Shown here piece after piece: positions 40,301 to 54,100 of a stretch of 64,000 nucleotides of DNA. The translations under genes were made by a program, and so were the position numbers. The notes beneath the pieces were generated by a model, which was not told the DNA's origin, made no database searches, and saw only the letters and a list, made by a program, of their open reading frames with translations. Origin of the DNA: Lytechinus pictus. Taxonomy: Eukaryota; Echinodermata; Echinoidea; Temnopleuroida; Toxopneustidae. Where the stretch lies: positions 38,081,001 through 38,145,000 of the forward strand of contig NC_087246.1 of NCBI RefSeq assembly GCF_037042905.1, in the 5' to 3' direction. Within the stretch, counting starts at the first letter, position 1, and each line of letters begins with the position of its first letter.

Positions 40301-43300
40301 GGCTGTGTTTAAATAATGTACATTAGGGCCTCATGTACTCCCCCCCCCCCCCCCCCCCCAAGCATTCTTTTTTACAAATTCTTTCTTTTTGATGCACTTT
40401 AACAGTGTACACTGTAAATTTAACATACAAGGTCATCAAAATTCATGACCCAACTTGGTCATCTGCCCAAGCCACCAATTTGATCAAACACAATAGGCAC
40501 CCAGGCAGATTCTACAAAGGCTCTTTTGAAAAATTCTCTTTGAGGTCTGGGCATTAGCTCAGTCTTCTACGGTCTCTGTCTTTAGAAAACGAGACAAAAG
40601 AAATCTTTTCACCTGAGTTTACTTTCCTGTGGTGCAAAGGCTATAGAGAATGGGTCAATTGTCCACTCTACATTTACTTTTAGCCTCCACAATATAATAG
40701 CAGGGGATGGTCTATCTACTCTAGTCTTTGTAGAGAGTTTACCCCCTGGTATTTAGGTTTGAGAGAAAATGGGAAGTATTGACAAGATTGAAGTGGGCTT
40801 GGTAGGTAATGCAAGAGTTCTGTAATCAAAGGACATCTTTACTGTATACTATCAGGCAGTAGGCATGCATTGAAAAGCCATTTCTAAACATAGAATAGTG
40901 TTTCACTGTGAAGCTTGATGCAAAAAGTGAAAAACAAAGCATCATATACATGTATCCCTATGTATATTTGGGGAAACTGCTTCCACCTCTCCTGCCTTTG
41001 GTGGGATTCTCATGTCATGTCAATGAATTTTAAACCAATATTTAATTGTACCTTCTCTATTTGATTATGAAATACAGATGATTTTACATAGTTTGTATAT
41101 AAATATAAACCAACATGTAACAAAAAGTGTTCAGAAAATTTTGGAGTAAAATATTGAGTGCCACTAACCCTGTTTTCTGGCTTGTCGGAAAATGCCTCTG
41201 CCAAATAGTATACATGTACACCCCCACCAATTTTTTAAATCCCCAGTACCAGCAATTTCCTAATTTCAACTCATTATCACGGGTGCTTGATTTATGTATG
41301 TCATGATTTATTCTTTTTTTTTTCAGTTTTCACACTTGAAAAAGTATGGATTATAAATCAATTTTTTTCTGCCTTTCCACTAAAAAAGTGTTATACATTA
41401 GTATTACCAGTAGGAACTACATGTATGTATTAAAAGAGAGAGCAATTACAGCAAGGTTATTGGTTTCTGACACATGTTTTCTTTATAATCTACAGCAATG
41501 TTTGAGGCCACAACAACAACACGTTCTCTCACTCTCTGAGAAATAAGTTCCTACGTGTTTTGTGCTCCAATTTCAGTATGACTGTGCAAAATATTCCCTT
41601 TTAGTCAACTGATGGGGTTTTTATTTTACATTGCGGATAGAATAGATGTAGGCTCAGAAAAATTAATATGAGAAAATTAACAATTTCAGCTTTTAACACT
41701 ACTTTCTACGTAACATGGAAATAGGCCTATATGACTGAACTTTCAATAATTGTTTAGTATTGTCCCACTTTTACATATCATTCTGAAAAAAAAAATCCTC
41801 GCGGGTTACTACCATTTCTTGACAATGTGATAAGAATATCTGGTAAAGGAAAGAGGTACATTGTCAGTGATAATACACAGACTAGCTTTGGTTCAGGGGA
41901 ACACTTCCCCAATGATAAATGGTGTTGAATATGACAGGTGGATTAACCATCATCGTGTTTTCAGACCCATTCCTTGGTATATTCAATCACAGAGGCTCAC
42001 CTCTGCCCCCTTTTCAACATCATATGATCCCAGCAACAAGCAGTACAGGATGTACTATTGAGATCTATTCAACTGTTAAAATGTTGAGGAAACATAGTGC
42101 ATTTAATCCACCATACAAAGAATCCATATCAAAGGAATAGTCCGGGCTGAAAAATGTTATATCTAAATAAATAGAGTAAAATTCAAAGAGCAAAATGCTG
42201 AAAATTTCATCAAAATCGGATAACAAATAACAAAGTTATTGAATTTCAAAGTTTATCAATATTTTGTGAAAATAGTACGCGCATCGTCATGAATATTCAT
42301 TAGGTGGGCTGATGATGTCACATCCCCACTTTCCTTTTTCTTGTGTTATTACATGAAATCATAAATGTTTCATTTTTTCATGCATGTGTAAATGATGTGT
42401 CTCCATTATGATGGAATAAGTTGCGGCAATAAATAAGTAATGCACTTTGTCAATCCCATTGTTTTAGTTCTTGGTAGAAAAAAGTTTGAATAAACCTAAT
42501 TTCATAAAATAAAATACAAAAGAACAAGTGGGGATATGACATCATCAGCCCACCTAATAAATATTCATAAAGACATGCTTAGAACTGTTTCACCGGAATA
42601 ATGCAAATCTTTAAAATTCAATAACTTTGGTATTTGTTATCCGATTTTGATCAAATTTTCAGCATTTTGCTTTGTGAATTTTACTCTGTTTATTGAGATA
42701 TAAATATCTCAAGCCTGGACCATCCCTTTAAGAATTTACACCCTTAAATTTATATAACCAATGCCTATTTCTAGATACATTCCCTGTATACACAGAAGGC
42801 TGTATGTACATTATTTAGACAAAAGTAAACATCCCCCCACCTCTAAAAAAAACTGTTAATAAATACATGTAAATCATCTCTGCACAAAAAAAAAAAAAGG
42901 AAGACTATATTGCTGTAACGACAACAAAACAAATAACAGAATACGCCAGTATCTTAAAAATGTTTTTTTTTACCTTTATACTTCACATGACACCCATAAG
43001 CCATTCCATAATCTTTCATACTAGATTTCATCACCACTTGCATGTTGTAAGTCTCTATGTAGGGACATCCTTGTCACAATTTAATTTACTTTGAGATATT
43101 ATCAACTGTCTAAATTTAATCATGGCGTGGCAATGTTTAACCTTACATTCACAAGGCATTATCTACATACATGTCCTGATTAGATCTCATCACTGTAGTG
43201 CAAGCTAATCAACAATATGTACTGGGGAAGTACTTATAGAAATGTTGAAATAAAAATTTACGAACAAGCTTTTGTGGAAGGTCATTAGATATAAGGGATA

Positions 43301-46300
43301 ACGACAGCCATTATATTCTCCCCATCACGTATGAAATGAGCCAGTTATATAAGAAAAAATTATTGTTTTAATTTTATCTCTTTGAATAATCTAAATGGTG
43401 ATGTTTATTATTTTCACCTTACATGATGACATACCTGTATCTGTATATTTACTTCTGCTTCTGAACAAATAGAAGACTATAAAGGAAGAGCAGGAAGTAC
43501 TTGAAAGTCAACATTTCCGCCACCCACTTTAATGCCACCATGTATGCATTCTTTTTTTAAAATGTATACATTTCATGTCACGTCATAGGTGAAGAAAAGG
43601 TTTGTGTTTACACCCACATGAGAGAATACTGTATAAAAGTTGATATATTTGCACTCTCACAATTGCAAAAGGGCAATATATGTATATAAAACAGGGGGGG
43701 GGGGATGAAAAAAATAGGCTTCATTCAAATGAGAATTGTTTGCAAAAGAAAGAAAGAAAACAAGGTGTGGGGGAATAATATATGTTTAAGAAGAATAAAT
43801 AATATGTGAACTCACAAAGAGAGCAAAATATAGAGAGAAATAAACAAATAGAGAATAAAGGAGAGATGTGGACTATGGAGAGAGAGAGTGAAAGAATAGA
43901 GAGGGAGGGAGGGAAGGGAGAGAACGTAATAGCAAGAAATAGAGTAGACAGCAATGGGCATTATCAAATCATGCGTTTATTTCAAGGCTTGACTTTATAT
44001 AAAGACTCACCAATGGAAGTAAACACCTAGGTTTCTATCCGGAGGGAAGAATCGATTCTCAATGAAATATAACTGATTGTAGTATTCAAGTAACAGCTCA
44101 ATTCCTTCCTCATTTCTCTTTGGAGTTCGTATCGACTGCAAGACAGACAGGAAAGAGAAGGATATAATTAAGTTAGGAAGGGCTGGTTTACGAACAGCAA
44201 GGGGCATATATTTATCTCCTGTTTCCAACTTGGCCAAAACTTTGAGAAAACATTTTGCATTTTGTTGCTAATGATATTGCACTGTCCTTTTCCTGTTTTT
44301 CTCCCTGGTTCCTCATTATTCAGTAAATGTATAATTCATTTATAAGCTCTTCCTTCCTACTATTTTATATTTATAATTATTCTATTATATAAATTTGACA
44401 ATTAACCCATGGATGCATTACAAGAATAGGTTGGGCACTTGAGGGGGATTTACTTGTAGTATGCAATGTGAAGTCACAATTCCCCCCATCCCACATGATC
44501 ACAAGTTTCAAACTTGTTTTAGGTGAAAGCATTTATTGTGTTTACGTGAATTTAATGAAAGCATTATATACCAAAATAAAGATGTTTTTTCAAATTTTGC
44601 CAGAATCACTTGAATACAATGGAGTTGACTATCATGTTCTCATGAAATCTCACTGCCTAGTTATCTGAGGCCCGTAACCCAAAGCTTAGCAATGATCGTA
44701 GAACATTTTTCTATGATTGATTCCATTGACTACAATGTACAATCAGTAGTGAAAATCAAGCGTATAACCAATTGCTAACCTTTGTGTTACGGGACCCAAG
44801 GTTCTATTTGAAGGAATGCAAAAAGTCAACATCTACTGCATCTTAAATAGTTTGGAAATTATAGCATGAATGCTCTTTCCAAGAATTTTCTACAAAAAGC
44901 AAGCATGAATCATATAATTCAAGTTTATGTTTCTCGGATGTAAATGTGTATGGGTGTAGCCCTTCAGATTACTTTAAACAGATCAATTAATATGATAGAA
45001 ATTGTTTTTATGGACATAAATGCCCGAATTCACAAAGGTGGTTTTGAAAACCCAAGGTTGAGTCCATGGTTTATGCAGATTTCCTATATAAATTACGCTT
45101 AATTTAGCACGTATCGGGCGCATGTATAAAAAAAGGCCAATGCTGATGCGCGCTTTTGTCACAGTGCGCCAAATTGACGCCTGTTGCCGTGGTTATCCAC
45201 GCTATTTTATTCATGAGTCCACTCTTTTTATTTATGAGTCCACTCTTCAAACAGTAGACTCATGAATAAAATAGCGTATCTAACCACGGTAACTGGCGTC
45301 AATTTGGCGCACTGTGACAAAAGCGCGCATCAGCATTGGACATTTTTTACACACGCGTCCAATAAGCGTTAAATTAAGCGTAATTTATAAAGGAAATCTG
45401 CATAAACCATGGACTCAACCGTGGGTTTTCAAAACCACCTTTGTGAAATGTGCAAAGCCTGTACATGTCATGTACTTGGAGGGTTGGTACAACAAATCTG
45501 ATTATCTCACCTGTCTGAGTTCTGCAAATTCTTTTATTTCATTCTCATATTTATCTCCATCTGCACTGTAGTGTTCAAGAATATAATCCTGTAAAAGAAT
45601 TCAAATACATCATTGAATATCATTCACACAAATTTCAATGGTACATTGTATTAATGAAGAAATTTCTTGTTTCCATTTAATGGTTTTTCATCTACATGAC
45701 AATGTCAAAAAGCATTTAAAAGTTTGATATACATATATTAAAAAAAAAAGATGTGCTGTTGAAAAGGCAGAGTAATAATATCAAGAGGGCATTTCCAACA
45801 AGTGAGGAATCCATTACTAACCAGTCTTTTCACACATAAGTCACAAAAATAAGAAAATACATGTGCAATAATATAATGGTTAATTGTTCTCATACATGTA
45901 CATGTAGGAACATCTCGTAATAAAGTTTTGGACATGTAACATCTTCATCATTATAATGAGATCATTCATTTCACTTGATCTCATCCAATCATAATTTGTT
46001 CTTTTATCACCAAAACCCATCTAATTATCATTATAGCGACTGATGATGTAGACAATACTACTCATCGCCTTTGCAAATTGGTTGAGCATTAATAAACTGA
46101 TTACAAATTATAAGAATTTAAGCTTTAGGAAAGGGGTGATACTGTGTCAAGCCACTGTGGGAATATATATATATGAGATGGAAGTTTGGGTACTTATACC
46201 CCTTTCATAAACCCAATAAAACCCAATTATGCGGCTAATAGCAGCATAATTTGGTCGTAAAATCAGAGGAGGACAAGAGTTATCTGCATTATTCTGATGC

Positions 46301-48096
46301 TGCTATTATCCGCATAATAGCGGCATCGGGACAAGATTTTGAGTTTATGAACGAATTTCCAAATAATGCGGATAATTGCCATGGTGCGGTCACAGGGTCA
46401 CCCTTTTCCAACACAACCGCATCGGAGGGGGCATGTCCAGTTGTCATGACGATTATCCGCCTTTTTCAGGACGGGCGCTCGTAAAAATAATGCGGATAAT
46501 TTTCGGAGTTTGTGAACGCAATTTTTATTGAATTATCCGCATTACTCTTAGGCGGCTAATTGGAGGATAGGTTTCATTGGGTTTATGAAAGGGGTATTAA
46601 ACGTCAACCTCAAGGATAAGTTGATTTCAATAAATATTGTCAAATACACATAAAGCTGAATATTTTTGGAGAAACTGCATGTGCAAATGGGAAAGTTGAT
46701 GATGACATTCCCTATAGACTTAATTTGAAATTTTATTTCATGAAATATATGTTGCTTTTTGTTGATTTGATGATAAAGAATGAACAAGTTAATGATAATT
46801 CCTAATGTTCAAGTTTGAGCCAAAACCATGTTTTACGTAAGAGGAAAAGATTTGAATATTTGTTCTTTCACAATCTACCGCAAAAGAGATCAGACGTGTG
46901 TGATGTCAATGCTCGAAATGCCTCCACATAATTTTCTGCAAAAATGAGGGAAAATATTTAGATAAAATTTTAAGGAAATTGTTAGCATTATGTACTTCAA
47001 TTTGTTGTTGGGTTGCTGTTATTTCTTTAAATATTACGGTACAGTTAAAGCTTGTAAAAAATTTAATGGCCAATTGAGGAGCCATCATTCCCAATTCATT
47101 TTATTAGTGGATGCTTTTCTCTCCCATACAATGCATACATGAACAGGCATGTTGTCAAGTGCTCCCCCCCCCCACCAAAAAAAGTTGCACACTTACTTTA
47201 AATCATATGCGCATGACCTCCAGTTCCAAATAACATTCATACCCAATATACCCGATGATACACATTGTCATGCATAAATGGCATAAGATCTACATCTATA
47301 CAATTACTTACTGTAAAGGGAACTCTGACATCTAATTTCTTGGTTTCTTTGAGTCCAAGTGGGATGAGAGGAACGCTTCTCATGTAGCTATCATTCTGGT
47401 ACGCTTCTACATCACTGTTTATCTCTGCTAGTTCCTCTTTTAGGAGCTGAAGATTGGAATTCACAAAGCTGAGTTCCAGGGCTACTTGCTCCTTCAGTTT
47501 ACGATTGGTTGCAGCTCTAGAAGGAAATTAAGATGATATCCACGTCAATTATCATTCAATCTATTATTGAATGATTTTCACCTAGATATTGCAATAACTT
47601 TTTAACTAGAGGTTATGAGCAAAAGTCCTTGGTTGAAATATTCCTGCGCTTAATTGACTAATTTCTGTGTAAAACTAAAACTGATCTGATCTGTTGGGTC
47701 ATCTGTGAGTGAAAACTGTCAATGATAAAAGTCACATGAGTATTTCCCTGGATAACACTAGAGAAAACAAGTTCACTTCTACACAGAAATCAGTTAGTAA
47801 TTTCAAAATAACTTCTATTTTTTATTTAGATCAGGACTCATTGAAAAAAAATATGGTCCTTCATATTAGGGGATTTACTTTGTATTTTTTGCTTCTAAGA
47901 TATCAAGCATGCATTAGCGTACTCCCTCTATTGTTCCAGAAAGAAATGACCTTTTTTCTGATACAAACTATACAATATGAATGTAAAACAGTAAAAGGCA
48001 AATTGAGTGAGTACCAGACTGCCAGTATCTTTTAATTATCTTTCAAAAAAAATAAATCTATAAAGCAATAGATAAAGTGCATCCAATCATTCATTC

Positions 48097-48163
<67 letters not shown>

Positions 48164-51100
48164 CATCCAATCAATCAATCAATCAATCATCGTTCATTCA
48201 TTCATTCACAGAGTATGTTACTCCAAATATACTCCACACAACCATTTATTCATTCTCTTTGCAATCATCCAAAATTTATATAAATAAGTGATTCTCGTGA
48301 CATTTTCTGCCCAGGCATAGTTGCCCATGGACCTACAAAATAACAAACAAACTTCATCAGACATTGTCCAATGGGCAAAAAGGGAATGAGTGTAAATATT
48401 ATGCACTTTTTAAGGATACAAACCTATTGAACCATGAGTTTTCAAACATTCTCTGAGACTGAAATTATGGCAAATTGCAGGCTCTGAATAGTATCGAGTA
48501 AATTAGTTTGGCACCTTTCTTGAATTCCTTTATGTTGTATACTTATCAATTGGTAAACTTAAACTATAACATCTCATCAATTCTCATTTTGTCATTATTA
48601 AAGTTTTTTGTAAGATTTGTAATTGACATAACAATTATTATTTTAAGTGATCAATATAGACTCTGCCACTCTGGATATTGGTCAATGAAAAACCATGGAA
48701 AGGGATTAGACACATTAACTGTAGGCCTTCATTGTCCAAGAACACAGGAAGGGGAGGGGAGACTTCCAAAATTATTTTTGTCAAAATACAGGAGAATATC
48801 TAGGGCCTATATGACTGGCCAAAATACACTGAAATCTTCCTTCACAAATATGCTTTTGGAGTTGATTCACGAAAATACCCAGGGTTTTCCAACAATTTGT
48901 CCTGAAATAAATGCTGAAAAAGCACTTTAAATCTAAAGATTATGGTAATTATTGTATTGTACATGTTTGAAAGTTGAAATAGTGCACTTTTGGCAATAAA
49001 GCACAATTTCTGATTGATTTTCCACTACAGATCAAAACCACAGCTATCATTGTGAAGTACTTCTGGATTTCCGAAAGCAATTGGAACCTGTGCGGTTGAC
49101 AGGTAGGCTCGTTAGCAGAAGGAAGTTATGAAGTGAGCGGTCAATCAGACGCAATCCTTACAAACAAGCCAATTTCCCTTGCCTTTAAGTTTAAGTTTAA
49201 GAGACGCAAATGAAGTGAAAGGCAAAGCGTAAAGTTCCATTTACAGATCATATCATTCTGATGCCAAGTTCACATTGCCTAAAGATATAAAGGCCTTTTT
49301 ACTTTTTATTTTGGGGGGGGGGGTCAAATTTGAATAAAAGATTATAAGTCAGTTGGTTTTATGAGGGGAACGACTTAAATAGGAACAAACTTAGGGGTCA
49401 GTCATTACTTTACACCATGTACACCGCCTCCTTTCCTCCTTGAGTCCATGAATATACACATGCACAGAAAGTTCAAGAAATCTGTGTGTTTTATGGAAAC
49501 ACTCTCTTGAAAGATTAAATCAGACAGCATTATCAAAGTTGATCTCCGCTGATATACAAATGCTGCGGACAGTCTCCACCAGGGCTGGCTTCAAAATGGC
49601 CTCATTGCTTTGAGCTTAATCTATGGATCTTAGGACCTATCTCAGTAAAATGATGAGTCAACCTATCATCAGGGAAGGGCCTTAAGTAGATCCTGAAGAC
49701 GTTCAATTTGATAGAAGAAATTGAACAGATTACGTTAGATTTATCAAATCAATTACTTGATTAGACTACCCAAAGATAGACTAGTATAAAAAGATCTTTT
49801 CTTGGACACTGATGACTGATATAGTCTGACTGTACAATTGTATCGTGCTCATTCCAAAGCAACATTGGACAGTTGCTGTCATCATCCTTCCTGCAAGGAG
49901 GCCTCAAAATAAAGTCTACCATTAAAAGTACCTCAAAGAGAGGGAAAACAAACTTATCAGTCATCACCATTATTTCAACATCTTTTTATATTAGCCATCT
50001 GTAATTACCTAATGGGCAATCAAATTTAATCAAGCATTAATCAGACATACTTGCAAGTTGCAACAGACACACATCTTTGAAATGCAGTTATTAAAAGGAG
50101 AATGAAACCCTTGAAACCAGCTGAATCCATATCAAAGAGAAAAATCAAAGAAACATATTGTTCAAAGTTTGACGAAGATTGAATGAATAATAAGAAAGTT
50201 ATGAGCATTTGAATGTCGAGATCACTAATGCCATGTAGATCCTCCTATTGGCAATGCGACCAAGATCTGTGATGTCACACACGTACAACTCCCTCATTAC
50301 TTTAGTACTTATTTCACTTATATTCTCACTTTTATAGAGTCTATCACAAGGTGAGGTGTTCTCTTTATGAGAGGACAAGTACAGAGGTTTCACAACATTA
50401 TATCATTGATGAATTGTTTGTCATATGATTAGAATGAGCAAAAAGAGATGTTTTGGGGTATATTTTCAGTGTCCAAAAGGGGAGAGTTGTTCATCTGTGA
50501 CATCATAGATCTTGGTCGCATTGCCAATGGGAGGATCTCCATAGCATTAGTGATCTCGACATTTAAATGCTCATAACTCTTCTATTGCTAGTCCTATTTT
50601 ACTCAAACTATTGTTGATCTTATTCTTTGATTTTTCTGCTTTCACAAAAGCTAACTTGCTCCAAGAGTTTCATTCTCCTTTAAGGGTATAATATCTAATG
50701 GCTCAATTCGCTCAAAGCACTTCATGGTGGAATCTATTTGGTGTGAAACTGTACATGGAACCTTAATTCTTCACACTTCCACATGTAGGATTTAGCCATG
50801 AGAGGTGATAGAATGAACTTCGAAAAAATAAGCAATATTGATTTGATCTGTATCTGACAGTATTACAGCAGGTCATCTGTGGTTCAAAAATTGTCAAAGC
50901 CGGTATACACAAAAAATAAACCGATTTTTTTTTTCTAATCTATTGTACTGTAAGTCTCACAGTTGAAGAAAACAACAATAAGCAATTAAAATAAAGTCTG
51001 CAACATAATTTTCAAATTTACAAAAAAAATTGCAGGAAATTTGCAAAGGGTCTGGGCCTGGGGATTAGATGCCGGCCTACTTTGATTTACATTGTATGAA

Positions 51101-54100
51101 AGAAAAATAAAATAACTTTAATGTGAACCAAAAATAATGATTATTTGAGGTGCAAAAGTCTTGTTGCTGGCACACAAGAACAGGATTATTATGTACAGTA
51201 CATGAAGTGTGAATGCATTATGGAAACAAAAAAAAGTTAAATTAAAATCACATTTTGAGGCCTAAACATGTATGCTCAATTCACAGGTAGTGTACTGTGT
51301 ATGTATTTTTTTATCACTAATGAGATACATGTAGGGCTTCATGTGCCCTAGCTTTAGGCATACTATTCATCTGTCTGATCATCTACATGTAGGCTACATG
51401 AAGCACATCTGTCTAATCAACAGTACTTTCTACTACATGTAGCTTTTTGTTGGTGTTGTTGTTGTTGTTCAAAATATTGATTTGGGATCAGGGGGACCCT
51501 AAGCTATGTCCCTGAACTTCAATTAACTGTTTATTCATGAACAGGATCTAATATACACCAGTATAAAAGAAATAACCCTCTAAAATTTTAAAGCAGGCTA
51601 TAGCAATAAACCGATTGGGAAGGGGTTAAAGCAAAAAGGAACAGGCCTATTAATTAAAGGTCAAGTCCACCTCAGAAAAATGTTGATTTGAATCAATAGT
51701 GAAAAATCAGACAAGCACAATGCTGAAAATTTCATCAAAATCAGATGTAAAATAAGAAAGTTATGACATTTTGAAGTTTCGCTTATTTTTCAAAAAATAG
51801 TGCACAATCTAGTCACGTGCGAATGGGAGAATCGATGATGTCCCTCACTCACTATTTCTTTTGTTTTTTATACTTTGAATTATACAATATTCCAATTTTT
51901 ACGGATTTGACAATAAGGAGCAACTTAACTAAACCATAAAATATTAAACAACTAGTAATATATCTCTATGGGTTAATTCCACATGTTCAGGGAGAAATAA
52001 AACTTTGTTTCACAGGACAATGGGGAGAAAATTAGAATATTTCATATTTCATATAATAAAACGCAAAAGAAATAGTGAGTGGATGACGTCACAGTCTCCT
52101 CATTTGCATACCAGCCAGGATGTGCATATAACTGTTTTGTGAAATTAAGCAAAACTTTAAAATGTAATAACTTTCTTATTTTACATCCAATTTTGATGAA
52201 ATTTTCAGCGTTATGCTTGTTGGATTTTTCTCTTTTTATTCAAATCAACTTTTTGTTGGGGTGGACTTGTCCATACAGGTACTACATGGGACCTAGGACT
52301 TTAAGCCCATTATTAACAAGCAAGAGACTATTTCAGACCAGGCAGACCATTGAGACCGAGTCCAGCGAAACATTGACTGGAGTTTCTGTCAGCAAACACA
52401 GAGAGCATACCGTAGATTGTTTTGCATTTTAAATTTGCCCAGCTTTTTTTCTAATTTTATTTAAAAGATTAGACCTGCACTCATTTTTGTTCTTAAGAAA
52501 GATAACAACATATTTTGTAGTCATCTGGTTATATATGATTCTTTACCTCTGGATGATGTACATTTAGCCTTTAGGTGGAAGCGCCGTGGTGTAGCGGTTC
52601 TGACTCTCGCCTTGTAATCAGAGGGACGTGTGTTCGAATCCCACCATGGCCTAGCGTCCTTTGGCAAGGCGTCAATCCACAATTTGCCACTCTCCACCCA
52701 GGTGTTAAATGGGTACCCGGTAGGATGCGAAAGCCTATGTAGTATGCCTAGCAATTGAGTCTTAGAACTCTTGTTGGAATGCTCCCCAGGGAGTGGAGAA
52801 GGTGCATACATTGAATGCGGGCATGCAAGGATCCGATGACCGGGGTAATAATATGTCTGTAAAGCGCTTAGAGACGTCGTTCCGATGTGTTAAGCGCTAT
52901 ATAAATGCGGAATGTTATTATTATTATTAGGTCTAATGGGTTAATGCAAACCTGTACATACAATACAAAAATGTAGGCCTACAGTACGTGTATAAAGTAC
53001 AGAGTAGAGCCTACATGAAAACCAAACTATCAACATTATACTGTACATGTCAGGTACGCCCAAATATGCAAAGAATGAAATCAATCCCAAATGACCTCAT
53101 CGGCCATCAAACCTCTCAAGTCAACTTGCCATACATGACCAAGCACAGGACAACTTAAAAAAAAAAACTAACCGAAATGATTTATTGCTGACAATAGAAC
53201 AGCTCCTAGTTTCATTGTGAAATTCTTTTCTTCTCATTTACCAAACCATGATTCAATCAATGCAAGGCTCAATTACACAGTGGGTAAATATCCCTTTGGT
53301 TGGAAAGGGAGGCGTGTCCTCAAAATAGTACATGTAGGCACTGTATACATACTCAGTTTCATAGAATTAAGGGTGGTTCGCTGCAATCTATATTCAAGTG
53401 ATTCATCAGATTCATATTTGTCTGATGAAATGTTAGAATGACTTCCGTCCATTCGCATAGCTTGACAATAGAATAGGAAATTATGATATTTCATGAATTA
53501 AGGCCTTTAATTTACAATCAGCCTATTATAGACAAAACCCTTCTTCTCATATTATTTAATCTGTGAAATATAATAGGGTGACATAATTATGGCTGATTTT
53601 TATCATGTGCTGACTATGTAGCCTATGCCCTTATTCATTTTGGAGATCATTCTTTGATTTAATGTGCACAGACAATAGAAAATATCAAATTGCAGTAAAT
53701 TATTAATACTATGTAGATTATAGAATTCCTTAAAGCTACCGTTACATTATTTTTTACCCTTCTTCTCTTTGATTGATAATGATTTTTTTATTCATTTTTT
53801 CTTTCTTATAAATTTCTTTATTAGTGAAGTTCTAAAAAAAGTATTTTTATAAACATATATAGTCACATATTTTTGTTGTAGTTCAGATTATTTGATTAAT
53901 TTATGCAGACAGATTTTTTCATGAGTACATTAAATTATTTTTCATGAGTACTAGTACTGTACATAGTATTCATATAATGTAAAGTAAGGTGTATGAGAAC
54001 CCCCTTTGAACTTCCACATGAGTTTTAATCCAAAATTGTAATAGACATTTGACAAAAAGCCAATATAAGATTTTATAGTTCAATATCCAAATTTTGCTTG

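Larger units (their letters stand above)
33158..44010 (-). other. RHPN2 intron 5 (10.9 kb)
   Basis: The longest intron. It carries a LINE 3' end (36640-37095), a dispersed repeat (35840-36120), fold-back elements at 38654-39250, 39762-39928 and 42128-42731, and a C-run at 40340-40360. A purine-rich stretch (43735-43925) gives spurious Lys/Glu frames. No further exon recognised. Confidence 0.55.

Noticed and set aside
43721-44030. Leu/Ser-rich frame on - and Glu/Arg-rich frame on + near exon 5
   Set aside because: Purine-rich intron sequence; the real exon is 44011-44135 on -.
48088-48212. CRISPR-like repeat
   Set aside because: A simple 4-base microsatellite without spacers, in animal nuclear DNA.
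48077-48283. INQS-repeat frame
   Set aside because: Translation of the (AATC)n microsatellite.
52580-52650. Functional tRNA gene
   Set aside because: A and B boxes are present, but the acceptor and anticodon stems do not pair and a SINE body with an (ATT)n tail follows.
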